The position numbers and the translations under genes are program-made. Under the pieces are notes generated by a model. It worked only from the letters and a program-made list of their open reading frames with translations. It was not told where the DNA came from and made no database searches. Shown one piece after another: positions 54,332 to 63,682 of a stretch of 64,000 nt of DNA. Numbering within the stretch: position 1 is the stretch's first letter; each line of letters begins with the position of its first letter. The stretch is from Kurthia senegalensis (lineage in GTDB: Bacteria; Bacillota; Bacilli; Bacillales_A; Planococcaceae): contig NZ_HE611064.1 in NCBI RefSeq assembly GCF_000285595.1, forward strand, positions 699,270 through 763,269, in the 5' to 3' direction.

Positions 54332-55645
54332 ATGAATCGTCTTTCGTTCTCAGAAAAAGTCTCCGTAGGGTTTATGCTTTTCGCATTATTCCTCGGAGCA
54401 GGTAACATCATCTTCCCCCCACAACTTGGTCAACAATCTGGTGAAAACTTTTGGATTGCGATCATCGCCTTCTTAATTACAGGCGTCGGTCTTCCATTAC
54501 TCGGTGTCATCACAGTCGCAAAATCAGGCGGCGAACTCGAAGATATGGCTGGTAAAATCCATCCGATATTCGGTATTTTCTTCACAGCAGTCGTTTATTT
54601 AACAATCGGACCGCTATTCGCTCTACCTCGTACAGGTACAGTGTCATACGAATTAGGTGTGAAACCTTTCTTATCAGATGCAACAGCGGCACACGCTTGG
54701 CCACTTGCTATTTTCACAGTCATCTTCTTCTTAATTACAACGTTCTTTGCATTAAATCCAACCAAACTAATTGACCGCGTCGGTAAAATTTTAACGCCGT
54801 TACTTCTATTAGTAATTGCGGTACTTGCAATCAAAGCCATCGTAACACCAATGGACGGTTCAGGTCCTGCAACTGGTAGCTACATCGACAACGCTTTCGG
54901 TGAAGGTTTCAAACAAGGCTACTTAACGATGGACTTCTTAGCTGCTTTAATTTTCGGGATTGTGATTATCCAAGCATTAAAAGGTAAAAATGTAACGGAA
55001 AAATCAGCAGTCATTAAAACGACGGTTTTCGCAGCATTCGTCGCAGCAATCGGTTTAGCACTCGTTTACTTATCACTAGGTTACATCGGCTCTTCAAGTT
55101 TCCAAACGATCGGAGCATTTAGCGAAGGATCCGACATTATTACACATTCAGCAAACGTTCTTTACGGTCAATTCGGAAACATTTTATTAACAGCCGTTAT
55201 CGTTCTTGCCTGTTTAACGACATCAATTGGTTTACTAACAGCGGCATCAGAATACTTCGCCAAAATCATTCCTGCACTTTCTTATAAAAAATGGGTTTGG
55301 ATTTTCGCTGTATTCACAACGTTCATCGCAAATATCGGTTTAGCTCAATTAATTCAATTTTCTTTACCAGTATTATTCTTCATCTATCCACCAGCCATCG
55401 TATTAATGCTTCTTACATTAGTATCGAAATGGTTCAACGATAGCCGCTGGGTTTACTTGTTCGGTATGCTCGTAACAGCTATTTGGTCACTATATGATGG
55501 TTTAGCTGCCGCAAAAATTACACCGCAATGGTACGAATCATTCGTAAGTGTTATGCCACTATTCGATATGGGCTTAGGTTGGTTAATTCCAGCAATCATC
55601 GGTGCAGTGATTGGTTACATCGTTTCACTATTCACTAAAAAATAA
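54332..55645 (+). CDS. brnQ: BrnQ, branched-chain amino acid:cation symporter
   Basis: A 437-residue LIVCS-family transporter with about twelve membrane segments. The N-terminal signature is 'FMLFALFLGAGNIIFPPQLG' (residues 14-33), and 'GPLFALPRTGTVSYELGV' lies near residue 93. It imports Leu, Ile and Val with Na+ or H+. AAAGGAG precedes the ATG. Monocistronic: a terminator follows and CodY-like boxes lie upstream. Confidence 0.95.
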   Translation: MNRLSFSEKVSVGFMLFALFLGAGNIIFPPQLGQQSGENFWIAIIAFLITGVGLPLLGVITVAKSGGELEDMAGKIHPIFGIFFTAVVYLTIGPLFALPRTGTVSYELGVKPFLSDATAAHAWPLAIFTVIFFLITTFFALNPTKLIDRVGKILTPLLLLVIAVLAIKAIVTPMDGSGPATGSYIDNAFGEGFKQGYLTMDFLAALIFGIVIIQALKGKNVTEKSAVIKTTVFAAFVAAIGLALVYLSLGYIGSSSFQTIGAFSEGSDIITHSANVLYGQFGNILLTAVIVLACLTTSIGLLTAASEYFAKIIPALSYKKWVWIFAVFTTFIANIGLAQLIQFSLPVLFFIYPPAIVLMLLTLVSKWFNDSRWVYLFGMLVTAIWSLYDGLAAAKITPQWYESFVSVMPLFDMGLGWLIPAIIGAVIGYIVSLFTKK

Positions 55646-55654
55646 GTTATGGCT

Positions 55655-55686
55655 AACACCCTTCATACATTTTGTAGAAGGGTGTT
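55655..55686 (+). terminator. Terminator of brnQ
   Basis: AACACCCTTC and GAAGGGTGTT around a 12-base loop, then TTTTTT. Confidence 0.88.
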
Positions 55687-55955
55687 TTTTTGTTTTGTTT
55701 TAAATATCCTTTAGTAACCCCCTCCTTATTACTTGTTTCTACATTTTCTTCATTATGAAAAAAGACTGTTTTTTCTCGCCTATTACATTCACCGCTAAAA
55801 TAAGAAAGCGTTTTCATTTTTGTGATTAACTCGAAATATTCTGTCTATTGCAAAATGCTTGAATTAATATCGAATTGTGATATATTTGATACCGTTGTGA
55901 TATGAGTTCAAAATTTCGACAAAAATTCGACAAAAAAATAAAAGGACGTGACATT

Positions 55956-57530
55956 ATGAGTTGGACTTCGATCTTAGCCATCGTGTTGCTTGTAATCATT
56001 GCATTAATCATTTTAGTGCCAATCATTATTTTATCGATCTTATTCTTTACAGACCGTAAGCAAAACCAACATGCCATTTTACGTAACTTCCCTGTACTTG
56101 GGAGAATCCGTTATTTCACTGAAAAAATAGGACCAGAACTACGTCAATACTTATTTGACGATGATAATAAAGGGAAACCTTTCACTCGTGAAGATTATCT
56201 TCACATCGTGTTACCTGGTAAATACTTAGGAAGCGTTATTTCATTCGGCTCAAAACGTGACTTCGACGAAGCCGGCTTCTTCATTCGTAACGCCATGTTT
56301 ACGAAACAAGTAGAAGAAATGCGTGTCGACAATACACAATTAATCGAAACGAAAAAATATATTATGGACGAAGATACACTTTTCGCTCGTAAAGAACATA
56401 CGGAAACAAAACAAGTGAAACCTTGGTTGCTTCCAGAAGAAGACGCTATCGTCATCGGACCAAATTGTCGCGAGCCATTCCGCGTTCGCTCAATGGTCGG
56501 TCAATCCGCAATGAGTTACGGCGCACTCGGTAAAAATGCGATTACCGCTCTATCAAAAGGGATTGGTATGGCTGAAGGCTCTTGGATGAACACAGGTGAA
56601 GGTGGCGTATCACCCCATCACTTAGCTGGTGGTGCTGATATTATCGCTCAAATCGGTTCTGGTATTTTCGGATACCGTGACGCAGAAGGTAACTTCAGCT
56701 TAGAAAAAATTAAAGAAAAAGCAGCAATTCCTCAAATTAAAGCATTTGAATTAAAATTAGCACAAGGTGCCAAAACACGTGGTGGTCACGTTGAGGGTGA
56801 TAAAGTAACGCCTGAAATTGCGGAAATCCGTGGCGTAGAAGTCGGTAAAACGATTAACTCACCTAACCGATTCCATCAATTCCATGACCTTCCTACATTA
56901 TTCAACTTCATCGATCAAATTCGTGAAGCTGGTGGTCTGCCAGTCGGTATTAAAATCGTTATTGGTAGCCCAGAAGATGCGGAAGACTTAGCTCGCTTTA
57001 TGCAAGAATCTGGTCAAGGGCCAGACTTCATTACACTTGATGGTGGTGAAGGTGGTACAGGTGCAACATTCCAAGACTTAGCTGACTCTGTCGGTCTTCC
57101 ACTCCATTCTTCCATCGTGTTATTAAATGATGCACTTGAAAAATATGGTGTACGTAACCGCGTGAAAATCATCGCTTCTGGTAAATTAATTACATCAGAT
57201 AAAGCTGCAGTCGTACTTGCACTTGGCGCTGACTTAATTAATATTGCACGTGGCTTCATGATTTCTGTCGGCTGTATTATGGCTCAAAAATGTAGTTCAA
57301 ACGAATGTCCTGCCGGTGTAGCGACAACCGATCCGAAACTACAACAAGGGTTAGTCATCGACGAGAAAAAATTCCGCGTAACGAACTATATTATTAACTT
57401 ACGTGAAGGGTTATTCCGTGTCGCAGCTGCGGCAGGTATCGACTCACCTACAAAATTCACTGATAAAAACATCGTCTACAAAGATGATGAAGGTAAAGTG
57501 TATACAATCGAAAATTTAAAAAACAAATAG
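55956..57530 (+). CDS. FMN-binding glutamate-synthase-family membrane protein (YerD-like)
   Basis: A 524-residue protein. An N-terminal membrane helix (about residues 5-33) precedes a GltB2-type FMN barrel: 'SMVGQSAMSYGALGKNAITA', 'NTGEGGVSPHH', 'TLDGGEGGTGATF', 'IIASGKLITSDKAAVVLALG' and the cluster-type Cys of 'CIMAQKCSSNECPAG' (about 455-469). It has the synthase domain of GOGAT without the glutaminase domain, so ammonia-channel chemistry cannot be assumed; the substrate is unknown. The start is ATG 55956 behind AAAGGACG; an 18-codon upstream extension has no ribosome binding site. A terminator follows. Confidence 0.9.
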   Translation: MSWTSILAIVLLVIIALIILVPIIILSILFFTDRKQNQHAILRNFPVLGRIRYFTEKIGPELRQYLFDDDNKGKPFTREDYLHIVLPGKYLGSVISFGSKRDFDEAGFFIRNAMFTKQVEEMRVDNTQLIETKKYIMDEDTLFARKEHTETKQVKPWLLPEEDAIVIGPNCREPFRVRSMVGQSAMSYGALGKNAITALSKGIGMAEGSWMNTGEGGVSPHHLAGGADIIAQIGSGIFGYRDAEGNFSLEKIKEKAAIPQIKAFELKLAQGAKTRGGHVEGDKVTPEIAEIRGVEVGKTINSPNRFHQFHDLPTLFNFIDQIREAGGLPVGIKIVIGSPEDAEDLARFMQESGQGPDFITLDGGEGGTGATFQDLADSVGLPLHSSIVLLNDALEKYGVRNRVKIIASGKLITSDKAAVVLALGADLINIARGFMISVGCIMAQKCSSNECPAGVATTDPKLQQGLVIDEKKFRVTNYIINLREGLFRVAAAAGIDSPTKFTDKNIVYKDDEGKVYTIENLKNK

Positions 57531-57542
57531 TAATCTAAACGA

Positions 57543-57576
57543 AAACCCTCGAAATTTAAAAATTTCGAGGGTTTTT
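57543..57576 (+). terminator. Terminator of the glutamate-synthase-like gene
   Basis: AAACCCTCGAAATTT and AAATTTCGAGGGTTT, then TTT; a near-perfect 15-bp stem. Confidence 0.9.
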
Positions 57577-58148
57577 TATTTTTCATTTATTTCATTAAAC
57601 TTTCTTCTATTTATATAAAAGATTTTCGATCATACAAAATAAGGAGGAAAACAATTTTATCCCATTCCTTAAAGACAAATAATTACTACACATCAAACAC
57701 ACTTGTCACAGTATCATGTCATTAACACTATTCAACATGAAGTAAAACGATTTTTTCTTATTCTCAATAAAAAGATGTTTATCATTTTTCTACAAAAAAT
57801 AGCCGTCATAAAATTATATTACTATTTTTTATATTTTAATGTTTAAGAACTATATATACGTGGAATAATATTAAGAAATTTGGTGTTTTTCGTTCTTTTT
57901 TTACATAAAAAGGAATGAAAATAATAAGTAAATAAACTCATTTTATATAATAGTATAATTTTCTTTGTTTTTTACTTATAATCATCTTATATAGGTAAAT
58001 ATGTTTATTTATTTGAACATTTTCATACCTACAACAGTCAAATTTCCTCTTTTGATGAAATCCCCTTGTTGTCTGAAATTTTTTTCAATAAAATAAGAGC
58101 AACGCATCAGATCGTATATTAAAAATTAATTAAGGAGGAATGTCACTT
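57577..58148. other. AT-rich intergenic region before the LysM hydrolase
   Basis: About 570 bases with no supported gene. A possible weak promoter, TTGTTG-N17-TAAAAT, lies near 58065-58095, and the ribosome binding site AAGGAGG near 58132. No WalR or sigma-D site was found here. Confidence 0.4.
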
Positions 58149-59492
58149 ATGAAAAAATCTCACTACACTGCACTTGCTGTCGGGGCTGCTTCTCTCGTAT
58201 TCAGCACGCAAGCACACGCATCAAACACAAATACGTATACGGTGAAAGCTGGGGATTCCCTTTCGCTTATCGCCGCAAAACATCATACGACAATCGCAAA
58301 ACTCAAAAAGTTGAATAAACTCACATCCGATATGATTTACGTCACCCAAAAATTGAAAGTACCTAATTCAACGACAACTGTAAAAAAAGGAAAAACAGTA
58401 AAAAAAGGTTCATCTGCTACTACGATGAAAAAAACGAGTAACGTAACATCAACTTATACTGTCCAACCTGGCGACTCCCTATCTGTAATTGCCAACAAAA
58501 AAAATACGACTGTCGCTACAATTAAAAGCTTAAATAAACTGTCGTCTGATATGATCTATGTCGGACAAACATTAAAAGTAAACGGCAAAGCGACCGTACA
58601 AGGAAAATCAACGACAAAGAAAACGACAATAAAAAAAGGTACGACGAAAAAAGCGACAGCTGCTTCTACTAAAAAAGCAGCAACATACCGTGTATCTAGT
58701 GGTGATTCTTTAAGTAAGATTGCCAATCAATACGGTACGACAATCGACCAAATTAAAAAGTTGAACAACCTTTCTTCTAATTTAATTTTCGTCGGACAAA
58801 CATTAAAAGTATCTGGTTCTACCGTTACAAAAGTAGCTTCGACAACGCCGAAAAAAGCGGCAACGACTACGAAAAAATCGACAGCTACAAACACGAGTAA
58901 AAAAGCGACAAGTACATATGTCGTTGTGAGTGGAGACTCTCTCGGCAAAATCGCTGGTCAACACGGTATTTCAGTTGCAACATTAAAAGAATTAAATAAT
59001 ATTTCTTCTAATTTAATTTTTGTCGGACAAAAACTTAAAGTAACCGGTTCAACTATTACGAAAGTTTCAAGCGAAACGACAACTTATAAATCAACACAAA
59101 CTTTATCAGACGATAAAAACATTTCTTACACGACTTCTAAAGTATTACAAGTCGCTCAAAAATATTTAGGCGTCCCTTATCGTTTTGGTGGTACAACACC
59201 AGCAGGATTTGATTGCTCTGGCTACATTTATTACGTTTATAAAGAAGCTGGATTAGATTTAGGTTCTCGAAAAACAGCTGCTGGTTATGCTGCATTAACG
59301 ACAACCGTTTCGAATCCACAAGTCGGCGATCTCGTATTCTTCGAAGGCACTTATGCTGGAATGGAAGGACGTATTAGTCACGTCGGTATTTACTTAGGGA
59401 ACGGGAAGTTCTTATCTGCATTGAGTAAAGGAATTGGTGTTTCTGACTTGAAATATTGGAAAGATTCATTCGTCCGATACGGTCGTTTGTAA
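58149..59492 (+). CDS. Secreted cell-wall endopeptidase with four LysM domains and NlpC/P60
   Basis: A 447-residue LytE/LytF-type hydrolase. Signal peptide (residues 1-25, 'VFSTQAHAS'), then four LysM domains of about 43 residues, each with '[YV].V..GDSL..IA' and ending '[IF]V.Q.LKV', linked by Thr/Lys-rich linkers, then an NlpC/P60 domain with catalytic Cys in 'PAGFDCSGYIYY' and His in 'RISHVGIYLG'. It cuts the D-Glu-diaminopimelate type bond of stem peptides. The start is ATG 58149, ten bases after AGGAGG; the ATG nine bases earlier is too close. A long hairpin follows. Confidence 0.93.
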   Translation: MKKSHYTALAVGAASLVFSTQAHASNTNTYTVKAGDSLSLIAAKHHTTIAKLKKLNKLTSDMIYVTQKLKVPNSTTTVKKGKTVKKGSSATTMKKTSNVTSTYTVQPGDSLSVIANKKNTTVATIKSLNKLSSDMIYVGQTLKVNGKATVQGKSTTKKTTIKKGTTKKATAASTKKAATYRVSSGDSLSKIANQYGTTIDQIKKLNNLSSNLIFVGQTLKVSGSTVTKVASTTPKKAATTTKKSTATNTSKKATSTYVVVSGDSLGKIAGQHGISVATLKELNNISSNLIFVGQKLKVTGSTITKVSSETTTYKSTQTLSDDKNISYTTSKVLQVAQKYLGVPYRFGGTTPAGFDCSGYIYYVYKEAGLDLGSRKTAAGYAALTTTVSNPQVGDLVFFEGTYAGMEGRISHVGIYLGNGKFLSALSKGIGVSDLKYWKDSFVRYGRL

Positions 59493-59516
59493 CAAAAAAT
59501 TTCCTATTGTAAAGAC

Positions 59517-59566
59517 TAAAAGGCGATACGACGCTGAAAAATCTATTCAGCGTCGTATCGCCTTTT
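59517..59566 (+). terminator. Terminator of the LysM hydrolase gene
   Basis: AAAAGGCGATACGACGCTGA pairs perfectly with its complement across AAAATCTAT; T-rich tail after it. Confidence 0.92.
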
Positions 59567-59674
59567 TATTTTTTTACGAAAACAATATTATTTATTTGAT
59601 ATTTAAATAAAAAATAATCATTTTTTTACTATAAAGTCATATAGTTTAACGTAAAGACCTTGTTGTTACACAAT

Positions 59675-59691
59675 TGTAATATAACTGTAAT
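59675..59691 (+). promoter_or_regulatory. WalR box upstream of the SH3-NlpC/P60 hydrolase
   Basis: TGTAAT-ATAAC-TGTAAT fits the WalR (YycF) consensus TGTWAH-N5-TGTWAH exactly. It overlaps a possible -35 (TTGAAT 59691-59696, 18 bases, TAAATT). Wall hydrolases are the core WalR regulon. Confidence 0.7.
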
Positions 59692-59816
59692 TGAATAGAC
59701 GTTGTTAAAAAAGCTAAATTTCTTTAAAGTTATGATTAGGAAATTTAAACAAGAACATTCATTACTATTTACATAAAACATTGTCGAACATAAAACAATT
59801 TGGAGGAATTACATTT

Positions 59817-60533
59817 ATGAACTTTAAAAAAATTACTACCGCGATTGCTACGAGTGCAGTTGCTTTATCACTAGCATTTACATCGGTTAATCCTGTAAGC
59901 GAAACAGTTGAAGCACAAGCTTCTACAGCTACTTCTTACAAAGCTACTTTATATGTAAAATCATATGACGGTAAATTAAACGTACGTAAATCTGCTTCTG
60001 CTAAATCTGCAAAAGTCGTAACACTTAAAAATGGCGTGAAAGTAAAAACAACTTTAAAGAAAAAAGTTGGGAAAGCTTCATGGGTGTACATTTCTGCAAA
60101 CGGTAAAAAAGGTTGGGTAAATGCTGCTTACCTTTCTTCTAAAAAATCATCAATCAAAAAAGTATCTGAAACAAGTTCTAACGTGATCGCTTACGGCGAG
60201 AAATTTTTAGGAACTCCTTACGTATGGGGCGGTACAACACCTCGCGGATTTGATTGCTCTGGCTTCACAGGTTACGTTTACAAAAACGTATTAGGTAAAT
60301 CTTTACCACGTACTTCTGGTGCTCAATATGCGGCTTCTCGCCACATTTCAAAAGATAACGCTGAAGTAGGCGATTTAGTATTCTTCTCAGCTTACGGTAG
60401 CCGTATTACACACGTAGCAATCTACGCTGGTAACAATCGTCTATTACACGCTGCTGGTAACCGTGTACAATACTCAAACTTATATGATGGCTACTGGAAC
60501 GTTCGTTTAGTAGGATTCGGTACTTTCCGTTAA
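59817..60533 (+). CDS. Secreted SH3b - NlpC/P60 cell-wall endopeptidase
   Basis: A 238-residue hydrolase. Signal peptide to about residue 38 ('VEAQASTAT'), a bacterial SH3 domain (about 45-108: 'LNVRKSASAKSAKVVTLKNG', 'GWVNAAYLS'), and an NlpC/P60 domain with Cys in 'PRGFDCSGFTGYV', His in 'RITHVAIYAG' and the third His in 'RLLHAAG'. The start is ATG 59817 behind TGGAGG. The wall-homeostasis regulator WalR probably controls it (box at 59675-59691). Its catalytic domain resembles that of the preceding LysM protein, so the pair may have arisen by duplication. Confidence 0.93.
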   Translation: MNFKKITTAIATSAVALSLAFTSVNPVSETVEAQASTATSYKATLYVKSYDGKLNVRKSASAKSAKVVTLKNGVKVKTTLKKKVGKASWVYISANGKKGWVNAAYLSSKKSSIKKVSETSSNVIAYGEKFLGTPYVWGGTTPRGFDCSGFTGYVYKNVLGKSLPRTSGAQYAASRHISKDNAEVGDLVFFSAYGSRITHVAIYAGNNRLLHAAGNRVQYSNLYDGYWNVRLVGFGTFR

Positions 60534-60581
60534 TTTTAAAACTTTCCAATTGAAATATTGACAATGTTTACAATACGAAAT

Positions 60582-60614
60582 AAAAGAGGATGAGCTAATA
60601 GCTCATCCTCTTTT
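60582..60614. terminator. Terminator of the SH3-NlpC/P60 gene
   Basis: AAAAGAGGATGAGC and GCTCATCCTCTTTT around TAATA, then TT; usable in both directions. Confidence 0.9.
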
Positions 60615-60665
60615 TTGTTGCATTCACACCCTACCCGTTCCAGAAAGCATTGAATTTAACCTAAT

Positions 60666-60699
60666 AAAAAAAGGAATACATGTTGCTGCATTCCTTTTT
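60666..60699 (-). terminator. Terminator of the S1C protease gene
   Basis: AAAAAGGAAT and ATTCCTTTTT around 12 bases, 11 bases after the protease stop, with TTTTTTT behind on the minus strand. Confidence 0.7.
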
Positions 60700-60709
60700 C
60701 ACACATCAA

Positions 60710-62380
60710 CTATTCTTTACTTGATGTCGTTGCCTCATCTGTTTTTTCAACAGTTGGAGCTGGTGCTACATCTGTCGTTGAATTGGTTGTCGACTCCTTC
60801 TCTTTTGAATTCGTCGTTGTGTTTTCTTTATTTTCTGTTGTCGGTTGTTCTTGATCTTTTTCAGAAGTTTGAGGTTGTGCTTTACTATCCTCACCTTTTT
60901 TCTCTTCAGTCGCATCTTCTGTTGTCGGTTTTTCTGTAGATTCCTTTTCAGTCGTTGCTTCTTCATTTGATGAATTATTAGTCGTTGCCTCATCTTGCTC
61001 TTCTGTCGCATTGTTATCATTCGTTGTTGGTGCGTTATTTGAATCTGTTGAACTATTTAATGTAATATCTGTAATTACATAATCGCTATATTCAATAATA
61101 TATTTAAACGTTAACGTTTGTTTTAGTTTTTGTTCTGTACCATCTTTCATGTACGTTAGGACAGAATTTACTGTTACATTTGCATGATCTTCTACGACCG
61201 TAATGTCTGCGATAGAATACGAAATATTTTGTTTCGATTTATCGCTCGTCGTATAAGCATCAAAAATAGTTGGTGCTGCTTTGTATGCTGCACTTCCTTG
61301 TTGAATGAAGTTCAAGTACGCGCGGCGTTGTTTGTAGTCAAAGTCTTGTGCAATTAAGCTGTAGAAATCTTCAACGTACGCTTTTAAAATCTCGTATCCT
61401 TTATCGTCAGCAAACGTATATTGTTGCTCGTATTCATCTTCCTCATCATGTTCGTTGAAGTTGATTTCTGGATCTGTTGCAGCCCATTTGTTTACGAGCG
61501 GCATAACATTGGCCATCGGTAATGCATACCCGATTTCTGGATGATCCGTTAAAATGATTGAGTTAATGCCAATGACATTCCCTGTTTTCACATTAATTAA
61601 TGGGCCACCACTTGAACCTGATTCTAACTTAGCCGTAATTTCATATAAATTCGTATATGAATAACCATCTGTAAAACTTGCGCCAACTGACGTAATCTTA
61701 CCTGTCGTTGTCGTACCACTCTTCGCATGCGGACTACCAATAGCTACTACCTCTGTACCTACGACAGCTTGTGCCGTATCAATAACGAGTGGATTTTTAC
61801 CCGCTAATTCTGGTACGCGAATGAGAGCAACGTCCGTCTTACTGTCGGTACCAATTACTTTACCGTTAAATTCTTGACCATTGGCGTTAATAACGACTAC
61901 GTCATCCATTGAATTGGCAACGTGCGCATTCGTAATAATATCTCCCTTTGTATTAAAAAGGAAACCCGATCCTTGCTTTGAACCAGCTAAAATCGTATAC
62001 ACTTGCGTTTTTGCATTGGCAATGATGGCTTCATGGTTTTCTTTGGGCATCGTAATCGATGTTTCATCTTCATTTGTCGTTTCAGGAGAAGTTTCCGTTG
62101 TTGTCGGTCCTACTTCGCGCTCGTCTGTAACGGTGCTCGCACCTTTTTCGGAAGTCCCCTTTTCTTCAATGTCTTTAGATGAAACTTTCCCTGTAGCGGG
62201 TTTTTCATCCTTAGCTTTCTGTACATCATGGATATTTTCAGTATCTTCTACAGCTGCTTTTTCGTTATCATTATTATGCACTAAAGCATAAATACCGACA
62301 GCCACAGCGAGTACTAAAATAGCAGATATAACAATTCGCTTTATGGATGTTTTTGGCGTATAACGTCTTTTGTTCTTCAT
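60710..62380 (-). CDS. Membrane-anchored S1C (HtrA-like) serine protease with low-complexity tail
   Basis: A 556-residue protein. A basic N-terminus and one membrane helix (about residues 18-38), an acidic/Thr linker to about 115, then a trypsin fold with the triad in 'DIITNAHVAN', 'SKTDVALIRV' and 'LESGSSGGPLIN'. There is no PDZ domain. After about residue 320 comes an NTF2-like or TcaA-type region ('YVEDFYSLIAQDFDYKQRRA'), and the last 110 residues are almost only Thr, Glu, Lys, Asn and Ser. No sortase motif. The start is ATG 62380 behind AGGAT. Envelope protein quality control or signalling is inferred. Confidence 0.87.
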   Translation of the reverse strand: MKNKRRYTPKTSIKRIVISAILVLAVAVGIYALVHNNDNEKAAVEDTENIHDVQKAKDEKPATGKVSSKDIEEKGTSEKGASTVTDEREVGPTTTETSPETTNEDETSITMPKENHEAIIANAKTQVYTILAGSKQGSGFLFNTKGDIITNAHVANSMDDVVVINANGQEFNGKVIGTDSKTDVALIRVPELAGKNPLVIDTAQAVVGTEVVAIGSPHAKSGTTTTGKITSVGASFTDGYSYTNLYEITAKLESGSSGGPLINVKTGNVIGINSIILTDHPEIGYALPMANVMPLVNKWAATDPEINFNEHDEEDEYEQQYTFADDKGYEILKAYVEDFYSLIAQDFDYKQRRAYLNFIQQGSAAYKAAPTIFDAYTTSDKSKQNISYSIADITVVEDHANVTVNSVLTYMKDGTEQKLKQTLTFKYIIEYSDYVITDITLNSSTDSNNAPTTNDNNATEEQDEATTNNSSNEEATTEKESTEKPTTEDATEEKKGEDSKAQPQTSEKDQEQPTTENKENTTTNSKEKESTTNSTTDVAPAPTVEKTDEATTSSKE

Positions 62381-62471
62381 GACATCCACATCCTATTCGA
62401 TTATAATGGAACTAGAAAATAAGGACGCTGTTACTTTTGTAAAAGTTCCTTATTCTTTTTTTGCCCAGAAC

Positions 62472-62508
62472 TTAAATACATCGTATTTTTCTCAAAAAAT
62501 GTATTTAA
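62472..62508. promoter_or_regulatory. 10-bp inverted repeat between divergent protease and CapA-like genes
   Basis: TTAAATACAT and ATGTATTTAA with a 17-base spacer, 60 bases before the CapA-like start. Possibly an operator shared by both promoters. Confidence 0.4.
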
Positions 62509-62567
62509 AATTCCAACGTTTATCATAGCATATTTTTATACAAATACTTGGACAAAGGAGTAAAAAT

Positions 62568-63640
62568 TTGAAAAAAATTTCTATTTTTTTATTTATGCTT
62601 TTATTCGTAACAGCATGCTCTCCTGAAAAAAATGCAGGTGAGCCACCACTATCGAAAGAACAAACAATTTCAAATAAAAAGCAAGAAGCGAATACATCGA
62701 TTCGCATTGCCATGATTGGCGATATTTTATTGCACACACAAATTTTACACTACAAAGATTACACCCCTGCACTCAAACCGATAGAAAAGTCATTACAAAG
62801 TTATGACTTTTTGATTGCAAACCAAGAATCTTTAGCAATCGGCAATCGATTTGCGCTTTCTAGTTATCCAAAATTCGCAAGTCCTGACTTCATATTACGT
62901 GACTTAAAAGAAGCGGGTGTCGACTTTTTAAACTTAGCGAACAATCACATTCTCGATCACGGCGAAGCCGGACTACGTACGGAACTTGAGAATATAAAAA
63001 AGTGAACCTTCCTTATGTAGGGGCTTATGAATCCGAAAAAGATGCCAACACGCGACGTATTCAAAATGTCGACGGTATTCAACTTGGCATTCTTAGCTAT
63101 ACTTACGGAACGAACGGTCTTCAAGTTCCAAACAATCGTGACTATTTGGTGAACTATATTGATGAAAAGAAAATTAAACGTGACATCAAAGCCATTCGCT
63201 CGAAGGCAGACGTCGTAATCGTCAATATGCACTGGGGTACGGAATACACGACGAAAGTAAATGCCACACAACGTCGCCTTGCGAAAATAATCAACGAAGC
63301 GGGGGCAGATATTATATTCGGCGGACATCCACATATTTTGCAACCGTATGCAGAGATGACAAACGCTGACGGCTTAACGACGCATATTTTTTATTCCATT
63401 GGGAACTTTTATGCGACGAATGCCGTTGGAAAAGCGACCTTAATCGGTGGTGCAGCGAGCTTTCAAATTACAAAACAAGGTGACCATATAACAATTGACC
63501 AACCGGAATTTAAAGCGACTGCCGTACTAAAAGATCAAGATATGTATAAAGTATTCCCTTTAAAGCAAGTTGAAAAACGTGCTCCAGAAAATTTACAGTG
63601 GGTACAACAATTATTAGGCAATAAAGTGAACGTACAATAA
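62568..63640 (+). pseudogene. CapA-like metallophosphatase lipoprotein gene, interrupted by a one-base deletion
   Basis: The first frame (TTG 62568 behind AAAGGAG) starts with a lipoprotein signal, 'ISIFLFMLLFVTAC' (lipobox VTAC), then 'AMIGDILLH' and 'FLNLANNHILDHGEAGL'. It stops at 63003-63005. The other frame continues 'VNLPYVGAYESEK', 'VNMHWGTEY', 'FGGHPHILQP' and ends at 63640. Together they make one CapA/PgsA-type calcineurin-like protein of about 357 residues, joined if one A is added to the A6 run at 62996-63001. Such proteins act in poly-gamma-glutamate or capsule assembly; no pgsBC partners are in view, so the role is open. A sequence error is the likeliest cause. Confidence 0.88.
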
Positions 63641-63641
63641 A

Positions 63642-63650
63642 TGCTATAAT
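63642..63650 (+). promoter_or_regulatory. Extended -10 promoter element of tagA
   Basis: TGC-TATAAT directly after the CapA-like stop codon, 33 bases before the tagA ATG. Confidence 0.5.
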
Positions 63651-63682
63651 GAAATGACTATGAAATGAGTGAGGTTTTTACG

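Noticed and set aside
58020-58148. Sigma-D promoter before the LysM hydrolase, as for B. subtilis lytF
   Set aside because: A TAAA is present, but no CCGAT-type -10 lies at the right distance.
58220-59060. Regularly spaced similar blocks that might suggest a CRISPR or tandem DNA array
   Set aside because: They are four diverged LysM domains with Thr/Lys linkers inside one open reading frame.
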